A stretch of 64,000 nt of DNA from CAVONV01 sp963697355. Lineage in GTDB: Bacteria > Acidobacteriota > Vicinamibacteria > Marinacidobacterales > DATDRI01. A model generated the notes under the pieces. It saw only the letters and a program-made list of their open reading frames with translations, did not search any database and was not told the origin of the DNA. This document shows positions 58,640 through 64,000 of the stretch, one piece after another (positions within the stretch are counted from its first letter, which is position 1; each line of letters opens with the position of its first letter). Made by a program: the position numbers and the translations under genes. The stretch covers positions 1-64,000 of the forward strand of contig CAVONV010000008.1 of assembly GCA_963697355.1 (NCBI GenBank), written 5' to 3'.

Positions 58640-60124
58640 ATGACGAAGATAGTCGCTTCCATTTCGACACCATCGCAGGAAGAGATGATCCGTGGAATGA
58701 AGGAGGCAACCGAGGGCGCCGACCTGGTCGAGTTGCGAGTTGACGCCTTGGAGTCAGTGTCCACCGAGGCTTTGATGACACTGAGAGCCGAAGCGACAAA
58801 ACCTCTGATTCTCACCTGCCGCCACCCTTGTGAAGGAGGGCTTTTCCGGGGCTCCGAATCAGAGCGGTTGGGTATTTTGCGATCCTCATTGGAGATGGAT
58901 TTCGAATACGTGGATGTTGAACTGAGCTCATTCGACGAGGGGTTTGAGTTCGTCGAGTCGGGTTCTAAGCTCATCGTATCTCGCCACGCATTCGAGAGGT
59001 TTCCTGATGACCTCACAACGCTCGTCGAGAGAGCGATTGGCGCCGGTGCCGATATCATCAAGCTTGCGGCCCAGGTCCACTCTCTGGCAGATGCCCTACG
59101 ATTGGCCGAGGCAGGAGAGTCGGCCCGGAGAAAGGGCGTCGGTTTCTCGCCCGTTGCGTTGGGACCTTCCGGGGTGTCGGCTCGCATTCTGGCTTCAAGA
59201 CTTCAATCGGAGCTCGTGTATGCTTCGGCGCGGGGTTACCCTGCGACCGGCCCGGGGCAGCTCGGACTCGAGGAGCTCTTGTCGATGTATCGGTTTTCGT
59301 CGATAGGGCCCCATAGCGCCATTTACGGCATCCTTGGGCATCCCGTGCTCGAGAGTCTTTCCCCAGCAATCCACAACGCCTGGTTGTCTAAGAAGGGGCT
59401 CGATGCGGTTTACGTTCCTTTCGATGAAATGGACATAGAGCAGTTTGCCGCCGCCGCCAAGGTGATGGGTCTCCGTGGTTTCTCGGTCACTCGTCCCTTC
59501 AAAGAGGCGATTTTGCCCTTTTTGCAGGAAATAGACCCGCCTGCGCGCGCAATCGGCGCCGTCAACACGGTCATGGTTCGCGATGACAAGTGGGTGGGCT
59601 TCAATTCCGATATCCAGGGCGTGATCTCTCCCATCGCGAATCGAATCAACATCGATGGAAAACTGGCCGTCGTTGTGGGGAGCGGGGGCGCGGCAAGGGC
59701 AGCAAGTTACGGTCTGACCCATAACGGAGCCAAGCTGGTTATTCTGGGTCGGAGTCTGGATAGGGCGGCAGAACTAGCCCAAGAAGTGGGTGCCAAGGTG
59801 GGGCGTTTGGACGAAATCGCTCGGTTCGAATGGGATATCCTCGTTAATGCGACTCCTGTGGGTGGGGGAGAGGACCATGACAAGACGCCGGTTCGCCTCG
59901 ACCGAATGAAGCCGGGAGCGGTTGTTCTCGATATGGTCTATGACCCTGAGTGGACCCTCTTGCTTCTCGCTGCAAAGTCGCATGGTGCTCGAGTCATCAG
60001 CGGACTGGAGATGTTGATCGTTCAAGCGATGCACCAAGCCGAACGATGGACCGGGGAAGCGCCGACTTTTGATGAGTTGGAAAAAGCCGCCCGGGCGGAA
60101 ATAGAAAGAAGGAAACCCAAATGA
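58640..60124 (+). CDS. aroDE: Bifunctional 3-dehydroquinate dehydratase (type I)/shikimate dehydrogenase
   Basis: Two consecutive shikimate-pathway steps in one 494-residue protein. The AroD half has the Schiff-base Lys141 in GADIIKLAAQ and His in IVSRHAFERF. The AroE half starts about residue 218 with YGILGHPVLESLSPAIHNAW, then VTRPFKEAI (catalytic Lys), GAVNTV, FNSDIQG (catalytic Asp) and VVGSGGAARAA for NADP. ATG 58640 (MTKIVASISTP) is the natural start. The stop overlaps the next ATG (ATGA). Confidence 0.93.
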   Translation: MTKIVASISTPSQEEMIRGMKEATEGADLVELRVDALESVSTEALMTLRAEATKPLILTCRHPCEGGLFRGSESERLGILRSSLEMDFEYVDVELSSFDEGFEFVESGSKLIVSRHAFERFPDDLTTLVERAIGAGADIIKLAAQVHSLADALRLAEAGESARRKGVGFSPVALGPSGVSARILASRLQSELVYASARGYPATGPGQLGLEELLSMYRFSSIGPHSAIYGILGHPVLESLSPAIHNAWLSKKGLDAVYVPFDEMDIEQFAAAAKVMGLRGFSVTRPFKEAILPFLQEIDPPARAIGAVNTVMVRDDKWVGFNSDIQGVISPIANRINIDGKLAVVVGSGGAARAASYGLTHNGAKLVILGRSLDRAAELAQEVGAKVGRLDEIARFEWDILVNATPVGGGEDHDKTPVRLDRMKPGAVVLDMVYDPEWTLLLLAAKSHGARVISGLEMLIVQAMHQAERWTGEAPTFDELEKAARAEIERRKPK

Positions 60125-61140
60125 CGGAACGCTATTCCCGCCAAGTTCTCTTTGAGCCCATTGGCCAGGAGGGTCAGAGAGCGATTCGAAAATCGCGCGT
60201 CGCCGTCGTCGGCATAGGGGCTCTCGGCTCGGTCTCGTCGGAGCTCCTGGTCCGAGCAGGGGTCGGCTACATTCGACTGATCGACAGAGACTATGTCGAT
60301 GTGACCAACCTTCAGCGCCAGAGTCTCTTTGACGAGAAGAGTCTGGAGCAGAGTCTGCCCAAGGCCGTCGCTGCGGCCGCAAGGTTGCGGCAGATCAACG
60401 GTGATGTCGAGATCGAAGAAAAGGTCGTTGACCTGAATTCAAACAACGTGACGGACCTCATCGAAGACGTCGACCTCTTGCTCGATGGCACCGACAATTT
60501 TGAAACACGTTACCTGCTCAACGATGCTTGCGTCGAAAAAGGCCTGTCCTGGATCTATGCGGCTTGTGTGGGGAGCTACGGAATGAGTTTCGTTGTTCGC
60601 CCGGGCAAGACTCCGTGCTTGCGTTGCCTCATGGAAACGCAGCCACCGCCGGGGACGACGCCGACCTGTGATACAGCCGGCATCATCGCGCCCATCGTCC
60701 GAGCGGTCGTTGCTTATCAGGTCACGGAAGCGCTCAAGATACTGGCGGGCAAGGAAGACGATCTCGTAAATGCCGTTCTCACGATCGACATTTGGAAAGG
60801 CACATTCGAGACGTTTACACCGTCCTCCCCGAAAAAGAATTGCCCCGCATGTGGCCGGCGGGAGTTCTCCTATCTGGCGGGCAAAGCGGAGGCTCAAACG
60901 GTAAGCCTTTGCGGCCGCAATGCCGTCCAAGTGCGACCTTCCGTTTCGCAAGATGTGTCGCTCGAACAGATCGCGGAACGCCTTCGCCCGCTGGGTCACG
61001 TCAAGGTCAATCTCCATCTGGTGCGGTTCGAGATCGGCGACAAGAGAATCGTGTTGTTCAAGGATGGTCGGGCCATCATCCATGGAACAGGTGACATTTC
61101 CGAGGCACGGAGTCTCTATTCGAGGTACGTTGGTACGTGA
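60121..61140 (+). CDS. ThiF/MoeB/HesA-family adenylyltransferase
   Basis: 339 residues. GIGALGS (nucleotide loop), the RDYVDVTNLQRQ strand, a zinc site made of CLRCLME and CPACG, and the conserved Cys183 in TCDTAGI give an E1-like enzyme. It should activate the C-terminus of a sulfur-carrier protein (MoaD or ThiS type). The C-terminal ~80 residues resemble a small extra domain. No carrier gene is adjacent, so the pathway is open. Translationally coupled to aroDE; hisZ follows in 28 bp. Confidence 0.88.
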   Translation: MTERYSRQVLFEPIGQEGQRAIRKSRVAVVGIGALGSVSSELLVRAGVGYIRLIDRDYVDVTNLQRQSLFDEKSLEQSLPKAVAAAARLRQINGDVEIEEKVVDLNSNNVTDLIEDVDLLLDGTDNFETRYLLNDACVEKGLSWIYAACVGSYGMSFVVRPGKTPCLRCLMETQPPPGTTPTCDTAGIIAPIVRAVVAYQVTEALKILAGKEDDLVNAVLTIDIWKGTFETFTPSSPKKNCPACGRREFSYLAGKAEAQTVSLCGRNAVQVRPSVSQDVSLEQIAERLRPLGHVKVNLHLVRFEIGDKRIVLFKDGRAIIHGTGDISEARSLYSRYVGT

Positions 61141-61168
61141 GACCGCAATCGAAAAAGAAGAGAATAGA

Positions 61169-62250
61169 ATGAGTGCTCGAACGTTGTTACAGATACCAGA
61201 TGGTGTCCAGTGCTTTTACGGGAAAGCCGCTTACCTGCGACGGGCTATTGAAAGAGAGATCGCGGAAGTATTCACCGGGTGGTCCTATGAAGAGATTCTC
61301 CTTCCTCTTTTCGATTACCACGATGTCTTTGAGCGTGGCGGTGGGCCTGCAAAAACGGATCGCATTTATCGATTTGTCGGAAGAGACGGTGAAGTCATGG
61401 CATTGCGCCCGGATTTTACGGCTCTCGTTGCCAAAGTTGCGGCTTCTCGGATGCAAACACGGGAGCTTCCCATTCGCCTTTTCTACAGCGGTGAAGTCCT
61501 TCGATATCAACCGCCCAAGGCCGGTCGGCAGGAGGACTTGTTTCAAATTGGCCTGGAGCACATCGGCGATGGTGTTGAATCCGATTTGGAGATTCTGCTC
61601 ATCGCTCTCGAGGCTCTCGAGCGGTTGGGCTTGACAGAAGCCGCGCTGACGGTTGGACATGCTGGATTCATTTTGGGGATTCTCGAGGGGAAAGGCCTCA
61701 GTGGTGAAAACCTGCAGGTCGCGATGGAAGCGATGCGTTCCCGTGATCGCGAAAGACTTCGAACGGTATTCGGTGGTGAGCCTCCGTCGGTGTTGCTCGA
61801 AGTCATGAAGCTATTTGGCGGCATGGAGGTTCTGGAACGCGCTGAGAAGCTCGCACCAGAGCCCGGGAGTCGTATGGCGCTCGAAAGACTGCGAACAGTG
61901 GCCACAGCTCTCGAAGAGCTGGGCAGGCTCAACATGTTCAATTCGATCTCAGCGAAATCCTTGGATTCGATTACTACACGGGGATGATATTCGAGATTCA
62001 TATGCCCGGTGCCGGAGTAGCACTTGGAGGGGGTGGTCGATATGACTCCTTGATGGGGAGATTTGGTTCTGAGCGCCCCGCGATTGGGTTTTCCATTTCG
62101 TTGGATCGGCTGGCCCATGTCCTATCATCCGCGGAAGCACAGTGGATGAGAAGAGAGCCACCTACGATTGTCAACAAACAAAACGGTCCGTCGAGGACCA
62201 TGTCGAAGGTCATCGACCTGAGAAGGCGTGGCCGGAAGGTAAGGATCGTG
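61169..62250 (+). CDS. hisZ: ATP phosphoribosyltransferase regulatory subunit HisZ, one frameshift
   Basis: HisRS-like protein without aminoacylation function that partners short HisG. About 360 residues. MSARTLLQIPDGVQCFYGKAAYLRRAIE, the class II core (LRPDFTALVAKVAAS, FYSGEVLRYQPPKAGRQEDLFQIGLEHIG) and LGGGGRYDSLMGRFG are present. The frame breaks near 61940, where an extra C would restore FQFDLSEILGFDYYTG; pieces are 61169-~61940 and ~61940-62250. The second piece is in frame with hisG without an intervening stop. A TGATGA at 62249 in another frame could be the true hisZ stop. Confidence 0.85.
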
Positions 62251-62889
62251 ATGAGCTCCGATCTCACCCTTGCTATTCCCACGGGACGAATTCTGAAAGA
62301 GACGTTGGCGGTTCTGAATTCGGCGGGCTGGGAGATATCCCAGGAAGATGTGGAAGCCCGAAGGCTCCACCTCTCCAATGGACATCGACAATCCTTCATC
62401 CTCGCCAAGGACCGTGACGTTCCGACCTTTGTGGAACACGGTGTGGCCGACGTGGGTGTGGTTGGAGAGGATGTTTTGGCCGAGGCGAGATCCGATGTGT
62501 ACCAACCCTTGGACTTGAAGTTCGGTCGGTGCCGCATGGTTGTGGCGAGGCTAAAAGAAGAGGAATCAGGGGCCTATTGGGATCTGCCCATCGTTCGGGT
62601 GGCTACGAAGTATCCTCGAGTTGCCTCGGAGTATTTCCAAGGTCGAGGGATTCCGGTAAAGGTCATTCCGCTTGCCGGTTCTGTGGAACTGGCGCCCTTG
62701 CTGGGGCTGGCTGACTGCATCGTTGATTTGGTTCAAACCGGAAAGACCTTGGCGGCCAATGGTCTAGTAGAGGATATGGTTCTGTTCGAGAGTACGGCAC
62801 GCTTGATCGCCAACCGCGCTTCGTTTCGCTTGAAGAGGCGGCGTTTCGCTGCTCTCGTGAACGCCTTGGAAGAGAAGGTGGGCCGTTGA
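62251..62889 (+). CDS. hisG: ATP phosphoribosyltransferase catalytic subunit, short form
   Basis: First histidine-specific step: ATP plus PRPP gives phosphoribosyl-ATP. 212 residues, lacking the C-terminal regulatory domain, so it needs HisZ. Landmarks LTLAIPTGRILKETL, EHGVADVGVVGEDVL, VRVATKYPRVASEYF and DCIVDLVQTGKTLAANGL. I set the start at ATG 62251. The frame is open upstream into hisZ, so a HisZ-HisG fusion cannot be excluded. Confidence 0.93.
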   Translation: MSSDLTLAIPTGRILKETLAVLNSAGWEISQEDVEARRLHLSNGHRQSFILAKDRDVPTFVEHGVADVGVVGEDVLAEARSDVYQPLDLKFGRCRMVVARLKEEESGAYWDLPIVRVATKYPRVASEYFQGRGIPVKVIPLAGSVELAPLLGLADCIVDLVQTGKTLAANGLVEDMVLFESTARLIANRASFRLKRRRFAALVNALEEKVGR

Positions 62890-64000
62890 TCCCGCTATAC
62901 GAGGGTATCGAACAGTTCCTGGCGGCGCGAGACAAGGCGTCGGGGATAGGAGGAATTCCGGCCGATGTCATGGCTCGTGCAGGATTCATTATTGAGCGGG
63001 TTCGACTCGAAGGTGACAAGGCTCTCCTTTCGCTTGCCCTGGAGCTCGACGGTATCCAGATGCGAGAAGACCAACTTCGCGTCGATGCCGGCGTCATCGC
63101 GAGGTCTGCAACCGAAACCTTATCGTCTGTGCGAGGAGTATTGGAGCGGGCGGCCGACAACATACGCTCTTACCATCAGCGACAAAAAGAGCGCAGCTGG
63201 AGCAACCTTCAGGATGATGGGACCCTGCTCGGCCAAAGAGTGTCACCCTTGTCCATTGTGGGTGTCTACGTCCCGGGCGGAAAAGCAGTCTACCCCTCCT
63301 CGCTCTTGATGAATTGCATTCCTGCACAGATTGCCGGAGTGGGGCGCATTATCGTGGCGACGCCTCCCGGAGTCATCGAGAGGTGCCCCGCCTTGGCCTG
63401 TGCTATTCAAATGCTGGGCATATCAGAAGTTTTTCAAGTCGGGGGTGCGCAAGCCATCGGAGCGTTGGCCTATGGGACAGAGTCGATACCAAGCGTCGAC
63501 AAGATTGTCGGCCCGGGAAACGCCTACGTCGCGGCCGCCAAGAAACATGTTTTCGGACAAGTGGGAGTCGATAACATTGCCGGCCCGAGCGAGATTGCCG
63601 TTCTAGCTGATGACAGTGCGAATGCAAGTCTAGTGGCTGCGGATTTGCTATCGCAGGCCGAGCATGGTTCTGGAGAGGAAAGGGCTATATTCATCACGCC
63701 TTCGCTAAGACTGATTAACGAGGTACGGGACGAGCTCGGGATTCAGGCCAAACGACTCCCGCGGGCACAAGAGGTCGAGAAGGTTCTCGACGAGCACGGA
63801 GCATGTGTCTTGGTCTCGGATATGAGAGAAGGGGTGGCCTTGGTCGACCTGATTGCTCCTGAGCACCTCGAGGTCTTGAGTGAAGATGCAGATCAGTTGG
63901 CCGATGAGGTGCGCAATGCCGGCGCTATCTTCATTGGATCGTTCTCTCCGGTCCCGGTCGGTGATTTCTATGCAGGCCCCAACCACGTTCTTCCTACGGG
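62886..64000 (+). CDS. hisD: Histidinol dehydrogenase, truncated by window end
   Basis: Last two oxidation steps to histidine. 371 codons visible and uninterrupted. The TTG start overlaps the hisG stop (TTGA). Landmarks: VYVPGGKAVYPSSLLMN, VGGAQAIGALAYGT, VDKIVGPGNAYVAAAKK, DNIAGPSEIAVLAD, zinc ligands in LLSQAEHG and the catalytic pair in IAPEHLE. The C-terminus lies beyond the window. Confidence 0.96.
   Translation, partial: MIPLYEGIEQFLAARDKASGIGGIPADVMARAGFIIERVRLEGDKALLSLALELDGIQMREDQLRVDAGVIARSATETLSSVRGVLERAADNIRSYHQRQKERSWSNLQDDGTLLGQRVSPLSIVGVYVPGGKAVYPSSLLMNCIPAQIAGVGRIIVATPPGVIERCPALACAIQMLGISEVFQVGGAQAIGALAYGTESIPSVDKIVGPGNAYVAAAKKHVFGQVGVDNIAGPSEIAVLADDSANASLVAADLLSQAEHGSGEERAIFITPSLRLINEVRDELGIQAKRLPRAQEVEKVLDEHGACVLVSDMREGVALVDLIAPEHLEVLSEDADQLADEVRNAGAIFIGSFSPVPVGDFYAGPNHVLPT

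Overview
The window is a contiguous chromosomal segment from a diderm bacterium, most likely an Acidobacteriota lineage. The evidence is an acidobacterial-type duplicated FtsX/MacB permease, a fused LptC/OstA gene next to lptB-rpoN-hpf, an hprK-rapZ-EIIA-HPr-EI set without sugar permeases, an AroD-AroE fusion, a short HisG with HisZ, and tandem secreted amidohydrolases. The phylum assignment is inference from gene content. Nearly everything is chromosomal housekeeping. I see no phage, plasmid, integrase, transposase, CRISPR array or biosynthetic cluster.

Layout. 0.1-6.4 kb (+): broken ABC permease, lipoprotein with DUF5666-like modules, acyP, apt, transglutaminase-like protein. 6.4-8.3 kb: tRNA-Arg(CCT), a kinase-fold secreted protein converging on it, then an arsM remnant coupled to arsN2. 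8.3-11.1 kb (+): TPR protein and sppA. 11.3-14.9 kb (-): speB and mutS. 15.0-22.0 kb (+): tsaB, rimI, a GT-C membrane protein, ydcH-like, psd, pssA, an ASADH-like protein, and a thioredoxin-HEAT fusion. 22.0-28.2 kb (-): PQQ-like propeller, small secreted protein, and a very large NtrY-like sensor kinase. 28.7-44.0 kb (+): dnaE, accA, lptC/ostA, lptB, rpoN, hpf, hprK, rapZ, EIIA-Man, HPr, EI, htpX. 44.2-58.2 kb (mostly -): TlpA-like protein, transketolase-like enzyme, three amidohydrolases, PilZ protein, propeller protein, S55-type protease, HNH remnant (+), TonB-domain protein, racemase. 58.3-64.0 kb (+): a candidate histidine attenuator followed by aroDE, a ThiF/MoeB protein, hisZ, hisG and hisD, the last cut by the window end.

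How parts work together. The lptC-lptB-rpoN-hpf-hprK-rapZ-EIIA-HPr-EI block joins LPS export, sigma-54, ribosome hibernation and a regulatory phosphotransferase chain: HPr keeps both His15 and Ser46, but there is no EIIB or EIIC. psd and pssA together make phosphatidylethanolamine. hisZ, the short hisG and hisD supply early and late histidine steps. Their transcription is probably set by a leader peptide with four consecutive His codons and a strong terminator 117 bases before aroDE.

Quality warning. At least ten genes, several normally essential (rpoN, ptsI, lptB, hisZ), are split by single-base indels. Many indels sit at short homopolymers or dinucleotide runs, so most are probably sequencing errors rather than true pseudogenes. 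Coordinates given for these loci span the reconstructed gene.

Intergenic DNA holds several repeat families. There are three REP-like inverted repeats carrying GGGGACAG or GGGGCCTGACCCC cores, a ~70 bp dispersed palindromic element in two copies, and low-complexity GAGTACTC/CTCGAG tracts at five gene junctions.
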